Assembly: GCA_016191115.1 (NCBI GenBank)
Contig: JACPPG010000041.1
Location: forward strand, 1 to 63,890
DNA: 63,890 nucleotides
Direction of reading: 5' to 3'
Source: Planctomycetia bacterium
Lineage (GTDB): Bacteria; Planctomycetota; Planctomycetia; Pirellulales; JACPPG01
The number at the start of each line of letters is the position of its first letter. Positions within the stretch are counted from its first letter, which is position 1. Both the position numbers and the translations under genes were made by a program. Of the stretch, positions 52,332-63,486 are shown piece by piece. Under the pieces are notes generated by a model. That model had not been told where the DNA came from. It saw only the letters and a program-made list of their open reading frames with translations, and ran no database searches.

Positions 52332-52943
52332 TCAAGCGACGGCGATGCGGCTGCCGCGGAACCAGCACCAGGCGCCAAGCGCGGCGCCGAACACGAGATG
52401 GGCGCTAGCGGTCAGGAACACGAACCACGCATCAAGCGTCAGGCCGAAAAAGGACGTGTACGGCGTCAAAAGCAGCATGCCCTCGACGAACAGGGCCCAC
52501 AGAATCGCTCCCCAAAACAGCACCCGCGGCGTGGGACGCCACACCAGCGCGAGAAACATGATGCCCAGCGCCGCGCCATTTGAGAAGTGATACGCCCAGC
52601 CCAGCGCCTGCACGGCCCAGCGGGGGCTGTCGGCCCCCAGCAACAACTCGCCGAATTTGGGGAAGACTTTGAACAGCGGCGTGCCGGCGATCACATAGGG
52701 AAGCCGATACAGATCGTAAGCGATCGCCGCCACGACGCCCGCGACCGCTCCTTCGACGATCCACATCCGCGGTCGGCCGCCGGCACTATAGGCGATGTAG
52801 ATGAGAAGCGCGGTGGCCGGCGGCAACACCCAGCATCCGAAAAAGTGCATCGACCACAGACCATAGAATTGCCCTAGCAGGCAGGCGAAAGACAGGAACG
52901 CCAACAGGAAGACGAGCGGGCGGCTGGCAAGAATCGGGTGCAT
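52332..52943 (-). CDS. Integral membrane protein of unknown function
   Basis: The ATG (MHPILASRPLVF) gives 203 residues with about six hydrophobic segments (VFLLAFLSFACLLGQFYG, PPATALLIYIAY, GAVAGVVAAIAYDL, LGWAYHFSNGAALGIMFLA, FWGAILWALFVEGMLLL, HLVFGAALGAWCW). No transporter motif was recognised. The frame is open further upstream, but that part is arginine-rich noise. Confidence 0.75.
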   Translation of the reverse strand: MHPILASRPLVFLLAFLSFACLLGQFYGLWSMHFFGCWVLPPATALLIYIAYSAGGRPRMWIVEGAVAGVVAAIAYDLYRLPYVIAGTPLFKVFPKFGELLLGADSPRWAVQALGWAYHFSNGAALGIMFLALVWRPTPRVLFWGAILWALFVEGMLLLTPYTSFFGLTLDAWFVFLTASAHLVFGAALGAWCWFRGSRIAVA

Positions 52944-53082
52944 GCCGTCGATTGTCGCCGCCCGCAATTCGCGCCGCAACCTCCGCGCGCTGCGTACGTC
53001 AAAAGCGAGTTCATCAGGAAGCTGGTGCGATGCTCGACGCCGTTGACCACGCCGCCGGGCTCGACGTGGGGAGGCCCGCCGG

Positions 53083-53469
53083 CTAAGGGTCGCCTCGCAA
53101 CACGGCAAGACCGGGCGTCAGCGCCACGTGATATGACGCCGTCTTGCGGGCAGTTTTCCCTTGCGGATCGCGCAAGTCAAGCAGCACAAGGGTGGGCTTG
53201 AAGGGACGCGCCGGGGCGGCCGGTTCCACGATTTCGTAGCCGACCAGCCGCGCGCCGCGGGCCAAGTCGTCGTCCGCAAAGCGTATTGGCGGGTTGCGGC
53301 GTGCCAGGTCGCGGGTGCGGCCTTGTCTCCAGGCATCCAAGGCCGCCACGAGCGTTTCGCGGGCGCGCTCGTTGTCGAACGCCGCATCGTCAAGAGTCGG
53401 AGGCTGCCGCCCCGAGCAACCGGCAACCACCACGAGGGTAAGAAGCAATCGCTTGGCAACGTCTGACAT
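53083..53469 (-). CDS. Small lipoprotein of unknown function
   Basis: The product has 128 residues with a lipoprotein signal ending in VVVAGC. The mature part is about 110 residues with a helical start (ERARETLVAALDAWRQGRTRDL) and beta strands later (LVGYEIVEPAAPARP, LVLLDLRDPQG). It starts 15 bases after the stop of the DUF1559 gene, so the two are co-transcribed, a pairing seen in many planctomycetes. Confidence 0.75.
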   Translation of the reverse strand: MSDVAKRLLLTLVVVAGCSGRQPPTLDDAAFDNERARETLVAALDAWRQGRTRDLARRNPPIRFADDDLARGARLVGYEIVEPAAPARPFKPTLVLLDLRDPQGKTARKTASYHVALTPGLAVLRGDP

Positions 53470-53484
53470 GGGACGCCGGCTCTC

Positions 53485-54513
53485 CTAAAAGGCGGCCGAG
53501 ATTTCCCCGCCGGCGACGGTACCCAGCGCCCGCCAGATGCGCCCGTCGATATTGTCGCTGACGAATCGCGCCGAGCCGTCGCCCAAAAGTGACTGCACGC
53601 CCAGCGCGTGGAAGCTGCGTGAGGTGACAGCGGCGAAGGTCGGCCCACCGATTCGTTCGCGATTACCGTTAAGGTCCACATCCGGGTATTGGAAGTTTGG
53701 ACCACCCGGCGTTTTCTTGTTGGGCGGCCACGCCGTGGTAAAACCGTTGTGGTGCACCGTCACCTCGGCCCATTGGGAGTGCCCGTTGTCGAAGACCGTG
53801 CAGCCGCCGGCCAGATATTCCGGGGCGACGGTAAGGGGATCGGCATCCGGCGGCGGAATGCTGGCAGGGTCGTTGATCTTCGACAACTTGCCGCAGTCTC
53901 GCACGTACGGCTGATAGTTCTTCACCTCGGAGAGCAAGAGCGTGTTGCCCGTTCCATCGATGAAGTCGGCCCAGCGGCGGCTGAGGTTTACGCCGAAAGC
54001 GGAGCGGGTGGGCGGTCCACCGTTCTGGCCATTGTTGTAGCCCGTCCACACGTACCAGTCCCCCATCGAGAAACCGTAGGTGACGCCGCCGATCAGGCCG
54101 AACGTGGCGTGATCCAACGGGTCGCGATTGGGCTCGCTGGGGCAGAGAAACACTTCGATCACGCGCCCGGTAGCCGCCTTGTTGTTCAAGTCGCCGTAGA
54201 GGGTCTGGATGTTCATCGCGCCGAAGACGTTGTTCTGCTCGATGAAGGGCAGGATGCGGGCGTGCGGCCCCAAGTAGCTCGTCTGGATCGTGCCGGCCGG
54301 GCCTTTTGCAATCACCGCGCTGGGCGGCAGGCCGGCGAGCAGCATTTCGTAGTTGTGGATCGCCAGCCCCATCTGCTTGAGGTTGTTAAGGCATTGCGAG
54401 CGGCGGCCGGCCTCGCGGGCCGCCTGGACTGCCGGCAACAGTAGCGCGATCAGCACGCCGATGATGGCGATCACCACCAAGAGCTCGACAAGTGTGAAAC
54501 CATGCCGTGTCAT
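53485..54513 (-). CDS. DUF1559 prepilin-like protein
   Basis: The ATG of [18 protein letters not shown] has AAGGGG about eight bases upstream and gives 342 residues. It has the standard short prepilin leader ([12 protein letters not shown]), the helix [19 protein letters not shown], and a large C-terminal DUF1559 domain ending in [17 protein letters not shown]. It is a normal, complete member of the family, in contrast with the one at 20078, and it is probably attached to the cell surface. Confidence 0.88.
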   Translation of the reverse strand: MTRHGFTLVELLVVIAIIGVLIALLLPAVQAAREAGRRSQCLNNLKQMGLAIHNYEMLLAGLPPSAVIAKGPAGTIQTSYLGPHARILPFIEQNNVFGAMNIQTLYGDLNNKAATGRVIEVFLCPSEPNRDPLDHATFGLIGGVTYGFSMGDWYVWTGYNNGQNGGPPTRSAFGVNLSRRWADFIDGTGNTLLLSEVKNYQPYVRDCGKLSKINDPASIPPPDADPLTVAPEYLAGGCTVFDNGHSQWAEVTVHHNGFTTAWPPNKKTPGGPNFQYPDVDLNGNRERIGGPTFAAVTSRSFHALGVQSLLGDGSARFVSDNIDGRIWRALGTVAGGEISAAF

Positions 54514-54571
54514 GCAACACCCCTTCCCGTTCCGTGGTCGCGCACCTGCGACGGTGGCGAGCCGTTGGATC

Positions 54572-55621
54572 CTAGCGTGCAACGTCCGTCGATTTGTTGA
54601 CCGGAACGTGCTTGGGATACTCCCATCGCCCGACGTTTTCGCGGACCCACTCGTAGTAGAACCGCACGCCGCGATCGTTGGGCCCGGTGCCGTAGCCTCC
54701 CATCTCGGGATGAGGCGCGGTGCCGCTTTCGTTGGTGATTCCCTGAATGAAGCCGGCGTGGAAGAGCATCACCGCGTTCGGCGCTTCGAGATATCGTTGG
54801 CAATCGGCGAACGTGTAGTCCAGGTTCGACTGCGTGAAGATCCCGTCGTGATTGAAACTATCCTGCCGCAGCGTCTCGACGTTCACCACGAATCCCGACG
54901 GCGGGATGGGCATTTGTTTCTGAATGATCCGCACGTCCATGCCGGGGTACGAGTCGGGCGTGCCCGAGTTGATGTCCGGGCAAACGCCGACTTCGATGTC
55001 GGGGGCCACGGCCTTGAACCACCTGGTGAGCTGGCCTTTTTTTCGTTCGCCGTCCGGCTCGCGCAAGATCTCCTTGTCCATCCGCTCCGGCTGGCTGAAC
55101 TCGTGAACCAGGTCGACGAAGACGTTCTTGAGGTTCTTTTCCTTGAGAAACCTTGCCGCTTCCTCGATGCCCCGCTGGATCGCCGCGTCGTCGTAGAAAT
55201 CCTGATCCTTGCGCGGGCTGATTAGCCCGACCATCACGACCATGGCCCGCAAATCGGCCGCGCGAATCAGCCGTTCGAGCCGTGCCGCCACAAAGGGCTT
55301 GATCTTTCCGTCGCGGGTGAAACCGTTCAGACCTGCTTCTGGATTTGGCCAGCCTGCATTGGCGCCTTGGATATAGACGCCGACCAGGTTGATGCCGTGC
55401 GCCACCATGTTATCGAAGTTGCGGATATGCCGCTCCGTGACGACCTCGCTATAAAGCGCGTTGCCACATCGTAATCCCCACAGATCCACCTCGTGGCCGC
55501 CGAGAAACGCGCGTTCGTTCTTGATCTCGAACTCGCGGGTCAGGGCCGGGGCTTCCGCGCTGAATGTTGGGCACGCCGCGCCGAACAAAACGGGTATTGC
55601 GAACACGAATCGCGGCAACAT
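54572..55621 (-). CDS. Secreted glycosidase-like protein (cellulase-type barrel)
   Basis: The start ATG ([10 protein letters not shown]) has GGAGAGG eight bases upstream and gives 349 residues with a signal peptide ending near PTFSA. The mature protein has a barrel-like series: [80 protein letters not shown] and the glutamate may be catalytic. This resembles GH5-like or DUF-type glycosidases but I cannot assign the family exactly. Confidence 0.6.
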   Translation of the reverse strand: MLPRFVFAIPVLFGAACPTFSAEAPALTREFEIKNERAFLGGHEVDLWGLRCGNALYSEVVTERHIRNFDNMVAHGINLVGVYIQGANAGWPNPEAGLNGFTRDGKIKPFVAARLERLIRAADLRAMVVMVGLISPRKDQDFYDDAAIQRGIEEAARFLKEKNLKNVFVDLVHEFSQPERMDKEILREPDGERKKGQLTRWFKAVAPDIEVGVCPDINSGTPDSYPGMDVRIIQKQMPIPPSGFVVNVETLRQDSFNHDGIFTQSNLDYTFADCQRYLEAPNAVMLFHAGFIQGITNESGTAPHPEMGGYGTGPNDRGVRFYYEWVRENVGRWEYPKHVPVNKSTDVAR

Positions 55622-55885
55622 CACGTTGTACCTCTCCTCTGTATCCTCCCCGTTCACACGAGCGATTAGACGTCCAGTGCGTTATAAGGCCATGCGGGCC
55701 GTCGCACAACTTTCGAGCGAATTGATGCGATGCGACTAGCTGAGGCCCGTAGTCCGTGCCGCAGACCTTGGCCAACAACTCACCAGCGATGGCGAAAAAA
55801 TCGCCGCACGACTAGAGGCTGTCTGCGCGCCTGTGATCCCAAACGCCGGGTCTGGGGAGTCGAAGCGCGAGCGCAGGGGGGGCGA

Positions 55886-56530
55886 TCACTTGGGCGTGTC
55901 GAGCGTCAGATCGTCGAAATGCGTTACCGCGTCTGACTTGGTCCACAACCCGATCTTGCCCGATCCCTTGAATGTGTCGTCCATTGCCGTGAGACACAGT
56001 TTTCCGTCGAGGTAGCACTGGATGCGGTTGCCGCGGTGCACGACGCGAAGGGCATGCCACTCGCCGGCCGGGACCTTCACGTCGGCCGTTTCGAGCTGGG
56101 TGCGTTTCCCTTTCTCGACCTTGTAGACGCGAAAGTTGTCTTCCAGCGGGTTCATCCGCGCGATGTAGTAGTTGTTCGCGTCACGATAGCGCCACACCAG
56201 GCCTCCTCCTTGGTCGTTTGCGCCCTTGATGGCCTTGAACTTGACCGACAGGTCAACGTCCTGCTGGTCGGTGTCATTGGCAACGCAGACGTTGAAAAGA
56301 AGGTTAGGCCCTTCGGACGAGGTTTGGGCAAACACCTTGCTGCCGGATGGCGCGGAGGAATCCTCGACGACCTTCCACACGCTGCCGTGGCCTTCACCGG
56401 TCTGCGCGGCGCTCCATGGCGACGGAAGTGTGCCCGGCTGCGCGCTATCGAAGTTCCACTCGCGGGCCCCCGCGCGCGGGCCCATCGCGACGATGGCTCC
56501 GGCGACACAAACAGCAACAGTCGCTCTCAT
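55886..56530 (-). CDS. Secreted concanavalin-like (DUF1080-type) protein
   Basis: The 214-residue protein has a signal peptide ([18 protein letters not shown]) and one jelly-roll domain with the family features [51 protein letters not shown] and [14 protein letters not shown]. This is the DUF1080 / 3-keto-disaccharide hydrolase type fold, which binds or cleaves sugars. No catalytic residues are certain. It is divergent from the PQQ dehydrogenase gene. Confidence 0.75.
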   Translation of the reverse strand: MRATVAVCVAGAIVAMGPRAGAREWNFDSAQPGTLPSPWSAAQTGEGHGSVWKVVEDSSAPSGSKVFAQTSSEGPNLLFNVCVANDTDQQDVDLSVKFKAIKGANDQGGGLVWRYRDANNYYIARMNPLEDNFRVYKVEKGKRTQLETADVKVPAGEWHALRVVHRGNRIQCYLDGKLCLTAMDDTFKGSGKIGLWTKSDAVTHFDDLTLDTPK

Positions 56531-56837
56531 GCAAAACCCTCCGACGCTGACGCCCTGGGCTTTCGATTTCGTGGAAGGAACGCCGGTCCGTGGTTTTGGG
56601 TTTATTGGATCATCTCAACCCGGCACCCTGAACCACTCGCGGCCTGAGCGGCCCGATTATCGCAAAACTCCGGGGGTCCCGCGCGCAACAATCGTGCCCT
56701 TTCTCAGGAGCCGATTGAATACTCCGCGGCGATCGACCATAATTTCCAATTCCGTGGGGTCGGGTCGCCTTCGATCACCATTTTACGCACGCGCGTCCGT
56801 TCGGGTGCGCGCACGCCGGGGGAAGCTGGAGAAATCA
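56531..56837. other. Divergent intergenic region
   Basis: No gene or repeat was recognised here. It lies between the starts of the concanavalin-like protein (minus) and the PQQ dehydrogenase (plus), so both promoters should be in it. A GC-rich pairing, GCGCGTCCGTTCGGGTGCGC, lies near 56796-56815. Confidence 0.5.
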
Positions 56838-58778
<1,941 letters not shown>

Positions 58779-58906
58779 TTGCTACAATCTGGTAACGGGC
58801 GAAGGGATACTCGCCCAATGGCTTCCAACAAACCTCCCTCTCCCCAGCGCGGGAGAGGGCCGGGGTGAGGGGGGCGCGGAGGCCGTTGGTCCTCGCGGAC
58901 AAAGAG

Positions 58907-58984
58907 GGGGTCAGGCACATTTTTCGGCTGGAGCGCTCGCTCGGAAGGCGTCATCTTATTGAGCCGAAAAATGAGCCAGACCCC
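58907..58984. repeat. Dispersed inverted repeat B, core-only copy B3
   Basis: Only the inner arms are present: GGGGTCAGGCACATTTTTCG and CGAAAAATGAGCCAGACCCC, without the outer AGGAGAACTG arms. The repeat lies ten bases before the ribosome binding site of the next gene, so it is probably in its leader. A CCCTCTCCCC...GGGAGAGGG hairpin precedes it (about 58837-58858). Confidence 0.85.
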
Positions 58985-59006
58985 GGCGCGCGTAAAGGAG
59001 ATTCCC

Positions 59007-59564
59007 ATGCTCGTACGATATTCCTCGATGGCCCTTTCCATCGCGGTGGCCTTGGCACTCGCAGCGCAGGCCGTGGCCCAGTTGCCGGCCGACGCCGTGA
59101 TGCTCGACAAGGTCAAGATTCCCGAAAAGCAGAAGTCGGTCGACCTGTGCCCGGTCTACCTCGAGCCGTCGGACCCGAAGCTGCCGACTTGGGAATACAA
59201 GGGCGTGAAGTATCGCGGCAGCAAGCCGGACGCCAAGGAGAAGTTCGCCAAGGACCCGGCCAAGTGCGCCAAGGCGGCCGAGAAGCAGCGGTTCATCAAC
59301 AACTTCATGCAGGCGATGAGCCCCGTCTGGTGCCCGGTGACCGACGAGGTGACGCCTGGCGGGCTGACGCAGTGGAAAAAGCTCGGCTACACGTTCGAAA
59401 GCTGCTGCGCGTTTTGCGATGAAACGGTGAAGGACGAGGACTTCCCCGAGGCGATCAAGAAGCTCAAGGCCCGCGCGGAAAAGGCGTACGACCTGATCGG
59501 CGCGAAGTACACGGAAGGCGCGAAAAGCCCGGTCGAGGGGGCGATCAAGAAGCCGGAGGAATAG
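59007..59564 (+). CDS. Secreted protein with two YHS-like domains
   Basis: The ATG has AAAGGAG six bases upstream and gives 185 residues with a signal peptide (ALSIAVALALAAQAVAQ). Two YHS-type blocks can be seen: LCPVYLEPSDP...YKGVKYRGS and WCPVTDEVTPGG...LGYTFESCCAFC, with cysteines placed as in heavy-metal binding YHS/TRASH domains. The last 45 residues are helical. A metal-binding role in the periplasm is likely. It may be co-regulated with the PQQ dehydrogenase 228 bases upstream. Confidence 0.7.
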   Translation: MLVRYSSMALSIAVALALAAQAVAQLPADAVMLDKVKIPEKQKSVDLCPVYLEPSDPKLPTWEYKGVKYRGSKPDAKEKFAKDPAKCAKAAEKQRFINNFMQAMSPVWCPVTDEVTPGGLTQWKKLGYTFESCCAFCDETVKDEDFPEAIKKLKARAEKAYDLIGAKYTEGAKSPVEGAIKKPEE

Positions 59565-59945
59565 TCCGATGGCGGCGAGCTTTCTTCCAGCAACCGGTGC
59601 GCGAAGCGGGCGCGTGAAGAGGACGCAGGAGAAGGTGCCGAAGCGGCGCTCAATGCGTGCGCGGCCTCGTGGTTCTCGGCATTCAAAGGGCCCCGAAGGG
59701 GCGGTGGCGTAGAGCCGTGGGCGTCAGGCCCAGGACGCTAGCGCGGCTTCAGATGAAAGCGCGGCGAGCACCGCGCCAATCGCTGAGGATCGACCGAGAC
59801 ATAACTTCGGTGTTTCGGTGCTAGCATGGCTTGCTGGCAAGCGATTCCCGCGATGCATGTGCCGAAGTTATTTTTCGGCCGGTGCTGAGTGCCGGGCGCA
59901 CAACCCCCGGCTTGACCCACGTTGCCCAATCTTTCCAAGGGCGCA
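59565..59945. other. Intergenic region with repeat C2
   Basis: No gene is visible. It contains the palindrome GCCCCGAAGGGGC (59690-59702) and repeat C2; the promoter of blaI lies immediately after it. Confidence 0.6.
59786..59886. repeat. Dispersed inverted repeat C, copy C2
   Basis: AGGATCGACCGAGACATAAC faces GTTATTTTTCGGCCGGTGCT. The centre differs fully from copy C1. Confidence 0.75.
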
Positions 59946-59974
59946 TTGACAAACGATTACGATTGTAGTCTAAT
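59946..59974 (+). promoter_or_regulatory. blaI promoter with operator candidate in the spacer
   Basis: A perfect -35 box TTGACA (59946-59951) and a -10 box TCTAAT (59969-59974) are 17 bases apart. Within the spacer lies GATTACGATTGTAGTC (59955-59970), a dyad with TAC/GTA half sites like known BlaI/MecI operators. Autorepression is inferred. Confidence 0.7.
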
Positions 59975-59984
59975 GGCTAACTAA

Positions 59985-60416
59985 ATGGTCGTTCGCCGCA
60001 AGAAACGGACCGCCGACATGAACCCGCGGCACAACGAGCCGACCGCACTATCGCCGGCCGAGTGGGAAGTAATGAAAGTCCTCTGGGACCATGGCCCCCT
60101 GGCGGCACGCGACGTGTTCGCCTGGCTGCCGAAAGGCCACGACTGGGCCTATAAGACGGTGAAGACGCTTTTGGCCCGATTGGTCGCCAAAGGGGCCTTG
60201 GCCTACGATCAGATCGGCAATTCGTTTCTCTATCATGCCGCGGTCGATCGCGCGCGTATGACGCGACACGAGGTCCGCAGCGTTTTTCGCCGCTTGATCA
60301 GCGAGGCCTGTTCGCCCGTGCTGGCCCAGTTCATCGACGAGGCCGACCTTACCGACGCCGAGATCCGCCAGTTGAGGCGGCTGCTGGATGAGAAGCGCCG
60401 CGGCACGGCCCACTGA
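59985..60416 (+). CDS. blaI: BlaI/MecI/CopY-family repressor
   Basis: The product has 143 residues if the first ATG is used, which would give a very short leader; MNPRHNEP at 60018 is equally possible. The winged helix is LSPAEWEVMKVLWDHGPLAARDVFAWLP with the recognition part WAYKTVKTLLARLVAKGAL, and a C-terminal dimerisation helix follows. Family members repress their own operon until a partner M56 protease cleaves them. The M56 gene follows after 23 bases. The N-terminal basic stretch (VVRRKKR) is unusual. Confidence 0.85.
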   Translation: MVVRRKKRTADMNPRHNEPTALSPAEWEVMKVLWDHGPLAARDVFAWLPKGHDWAYKTVKTLLARLVAKGALAYDQIGNSFLYHAAVDRARMTRHEVRSVFRRLISEACSPVLAQFIDEADLTDAEIRQLRRLLDEKRRGTAH

Positions 60417-60439
60417 GCAACCAAAGAGGAGTTGCGGTG

Positions 60440-62212
60440 ATGAGTGCGTGGGAAACGGTTTCCCAGCGATGGCTCGATTGGATGGTCGCGGCCAGTTGGC
60501 AATTGGCCGTGCTCGTTTGCGTGGTCGCGGTTGCCACGCGCGCTCTACGCGCCGCCTCTCCTCGATTGCGACACGCCCTGTGGCTGCTGGTTTTGGTCAA
60601 GGTGTTTTTTCCGCCTGGGCTGACGACGCCGTGGAGCATCGGCCACTGGGTGATTGCTCCCGCGCTTGCTACGACCGATTTTGCGCGGCCCAGCTCGCCG
60701 CCGACCGGCGGGCCGGCGGGCTCAACTGTCGCAGGGAACGCCGAGCGGCCCGCGGCGGAGCATACGGCCACTCCCACCGAGCCTGGACTGTCGCCCGCGG
60801 CGCGCGCATCGATCGTTTGGGCCGCAGGCTGCCTGTCGGTTTGGGCTACGGTCGGATGGCGCTATGTGTGGCTCACCAGGGCCATTCGTTCCGATCCGAC
60901 CATCGACGACGGGCCCGTGCGCGTGGCGCTCGAACAGCTCGCGCTTGAGCTGGGGGTGCGGCACATGCCGCGGCTTGTGACAACCAACCTTGTGACTAGC
61001 CCGTTCCTGTTCGGCGTGTGGCGGCCGCGCATCGTGCTGCCCGAGCCATTGCTGAGGCAACTCAGCGAAGTTGACTTGCGAGCCGTGCTGGCGCACGAGC
61101 TGGTGCACTGGAAACGGCACGACACCTGGATCGGCTGGCTGCAAGTCGTCGCGCAAGGCATCTTCTGGTTCCATCCGTTCGTGTGGTGTGCAAACCGGCA
61201 AATCCGGCACGAGCGCGAAACGGTCTGCGACGAGATGGTGCTGCATCTGGGGAACATTTCTCCCCGGCATTACGGCGATGCGATCATCCGCGTGCTCTGC
61301 GCGGCGCAGGGTCGGTCGCTCGTGGGGGCAAGCCAAGTGGGCGTCTTCGAACGAGGTTCGAACCTACAGAATCGATTGGAGGACATTATGAGTTACGAAC
61401 CGATCAAGCGCAGATTCAACTGGCGATCGCGCCTGGCACTGCTGGCGTTCGCGGCAATGTTCCTGCCGATGGCCGCCGGCGTGACCGGAAGCGGGAAGGC
61501 CGACGACAAGCCCAACGACGGCACGCCGGACGATCCGCAGTCACGTTTGCCACAAATCGTGAAGACCATCCCCAAGCCGGGCGAAACGGGGGTCGATCCC
61601 GGCTTGAAGGAGATCGTCGTTGTCTTCGACCGGGATATGGATGGGGGCGTGAGCTGGACTGGTGGACCTCCGCTGTTTCCGCCTATCGACAGCAGCCGCA
61701 AGATTGGGTGGAGAGACGCGCGGACGTGCGTCTTGCCGGTAACGCTCGAAGAGGGGACCTTCTATCGATTGGGAATTAACTCGACGAGTTACCAGAACTT
61801 CCGCAGTACCGCCGGAGTGGCAGCGCGGCCATCGAGTGTCTATTTCGCCACCCGCGGGGCCACGGCCGAGGTGGCAGGCCGGGTTCGCGCGCCGGAAATC
61901 GTCGCGCTCGACCCGAAGAACGGTGCCCGCGACGTCGATCCCAAGATCGCCGCCTTGCGCGTCACGTTCAACATGCCGATGGGCGAGGGCATGTCGTGGG
62001 TCGTTAGCGGGCCAGGTTATCCGAACAGTCCGGCGGGAAAGAAGGCCGAATGGTCGCCGGATGGCTTGAGTTGCACGCTTCCGGTGGCGCTTGAGGCGGG
62101 CCATGACTATGAACTGGGCCTCAATAACGCGAGCCACATCAATTTCCAGAGCAAATGGGGCGTGCCGCTGAAACCGGTCGAGTACCGATTCCGCACGCGG
62201 GATGGGAAGTAA
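60440..62212 (+). CDS. M56-family sensor metallopeptidase with two Ig-like sensor domains
   Basis: The ATG at 60440 has AGAGGAG about nine bases upstream and gives 590 residues. Membrane segments are found near residues 18-35, 45-65, 120-140 and 335-350. The gluzincin motif HELVHWKRHD lies near 215 and the ETVCDEMVL glutamate follows near 250, as in BlaR1/MecR1. The C-terminal sensor is not a penicillin-binding domain; it has two SbsA-type Ig-like repeats (IPKPGETGVDPGLKEIVVVF and LDPKNGARDVDPKIAALRV). It should cleave BlaI after an external signal, which is unknown. Confidence 0.85.
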   Translation: MSAWETVSQRWLDWMVAASWQLAVLVCVVAVATRALRAASPRLRHALWLLVLVKVFFPPGLTTPWSIGHWVIAPALATTDFARPSSPPTGGPAGSTVAGNAERPAAEHTATPTEPGLSPAARASIVWAAGCLSVWATVGWRYVWLTRAIRSDPTIDDGPVRVALEQLALELGVRHMPRLVTTNLVTSPFLFGVWRPRIVLPEPLLRQLSEVDLRAVLAHELVHWKRHDTWIGWLQVVAQGIFWFHPFVWCANRQIRHERETVCDEMVLHLGNISPRHYGDAIIRVLCAAQGRSLVGASQVGVFERGSNLQNRLEDIMSYEPIKRRFNWRSRLALLAFAAMFLPMAAGVTGSGKADDKPNDGTPDDPQSRLPQIVKTIPKPGETGVDPGLKEIVVVFDRDMDGGVSWTGGPPLFPPIDSSRKIGWRDARTCVLPVTLEEGTFYRLGINSTSYQNFRSTAGVAARPSSVYFATRGATAEVAGRVRAPEIVALDPKNGARDVDPKIAALRVTFNMPMGEGMSWVVSGPGYPNSPAGKKAEWSPDGLSCTLPVALEAGHDYELGLNNASHINFQSKWGVPLKPVEYRFRTRDGK

Positions 62213-62700
62213 CCTTCGCCGGCATTTGACTGACCCGGCATCGCGAAGGACGATTTGTCGCGTCTTGCCGGCACCGCTTTAAGTTAATTCTCCGCGGCAG
62301 GATCGGCGGCGGCGTGCGCGCCCCTGACGTAGCAATGCCAGCGAGCAAGGCTATTTTTCGTTGGGTATGTCAGCGGTTTGACCATTGTTGAGACCAGCGA
62401 TAGACTCACTGCTTGGGCGTGCGATTCTGCACCGGCCGTTTTAAAACATTCGCCATCAGCTCTTCTCTTTCGAGAATCGCTACTGAGCATTTCTTCGGCG
62501 TTTGAAGGGCGTTTGACTCTCGCGCCTTGGGTCCGCGACGCGATCGAACGCCCTTCCTCGGCTTCCCGCTAATCGTAATCGTCGGTTGCGCGGTTGCTGC
62601 CGTTCCCCTGCCCGCGCTTGCTCCGACATGCACGCGAGCGAGCAGGCCGCTCGACCGCCGCACGGCATTCCACAATCGGCAACCTTTGGAGATCAATCCC
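62213..62700. other. Intergenic region, no gene recognised
   Basis: This stretch has a short imperfect hairpin behind the M56 gene (CCTTCGCCGG...CGCGAAGG, 62215-62250). Nothing else was recognised. It ends with a GGAG ribosome binding site nine bases before the next ATG. Confidence 0.5.
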
Positions 62701-63486
62701 ATGAGACCCCTGGCAATCACACTGCTCGTGATGACTCTGTTCACAACTTTCAGCGGCCTTACCGCGGCCGACGTCGTGATCGGTGGCAGTATCAACAACG
62801 GCAACTTGGACACCTTGCAATCCGTAGAGATCGAACCGGCGTTTTTCCTGCCGAAACCAACGGTGTGGCAGAATATCGGAACAAGAACAATCACCGGGCC
62901 GTATGAAGGCGAAATGGCCTCCGAGTCCTGGGCCGGTCCCGCTCCCACGCCGTTGACGACCGATGGAACCCTCAACACATCGGGGTTGCCGACCGATCCT
63001 GACTTCGGAGTGTTCTTCAAGCCGTTTTCGGGAGACCAGGCAACGAATGGACCGGCCACGGGGCATCTCTTGCAAGACAACCCGGGAATTCCCGGCAAAC
63101 AGTACACGCTCACAGGCTGGGCCGGCGCGGAAGCTAATGCCCTAATGGGCGATGCGGTGTTCGCTTTGGAGTTTCTGGACGGCGGCGGAATCGAGATTCC
63201 GGCCAGCGGCGTGGAGCTCAGCTTGCTGCCGACCTTGTCCGTTGCCAACGGTGAGTCGTTCAACTACAAGCAATACACACTCTCGGCTCTCGCGCCGGCG
63301 GGCACGGTCTTCGTGCGGGCCCGCGCGTCGATGATCGACGCCCTGTCCAATCCGGATGGTGGCGGGCAAGCGTTTGTCGTGGATGATTTCACGCTCGAGT
63401 TCGTGCCCGAGCCGTCGAGCGTCGCGTTGGCGCTAGTCGGTGCGCTGGCTTTGCTCGGAATTGGCTTACGTCGCCGGCCGCGGTAA
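62701..63486 (+). CDS. Secreted PEP-CTERM protein
   Basis: The start ATG (MRPLAITLLVMTLF) has GGAG nine bases upstream and gives 261 residues with a signal peptide ending in LTAA. The mature part is a single beta-sandwich type domain: SINNGNLDT near 30, GKQYTLTGWAGAEAN near 145 and TVFVRARASMIDALS near 210. The C-terminus VPEPSSVALALVGALALLG with LRRRPR is a clear exosortase (PEP-CTERM) signal. The role is unknown; the first part resembles carbohydrate-binding or DUF-type domains of similar proteins. Confidence 0.85.
   Translation: MRPLAITLLVMTLFTTFSGLTAADVVIGGSINNGNLDTLQSVEIEPAFFLPKPTVWQNIGTRTITGPYEGEMASESWAGPAPTPLTTDGTLNTSGLPTDPDFGVFFKPFSGDQATNGPATGHLLQDNPGIPGKQYTLTGWAGAEANALMGDAVFALEFLDGGGIEIPASGVELSLLPTLSVANGESFNYKQYTLSALAPAGTVFVRARASMIDALSNPDGGGQAFVVDDFTLEFVPEPSSVALALVGALALLGIGLRRRPR

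Noticed and set aside
55449..55778. 109-codon open frame upstream of the glycosidase-like gene
   Set aside because: It overlaps the gene's N-terminus in another frame and has no ribosome binding site or recognisable domain; some of it could be decayed coding sequence but this cannot be supported.
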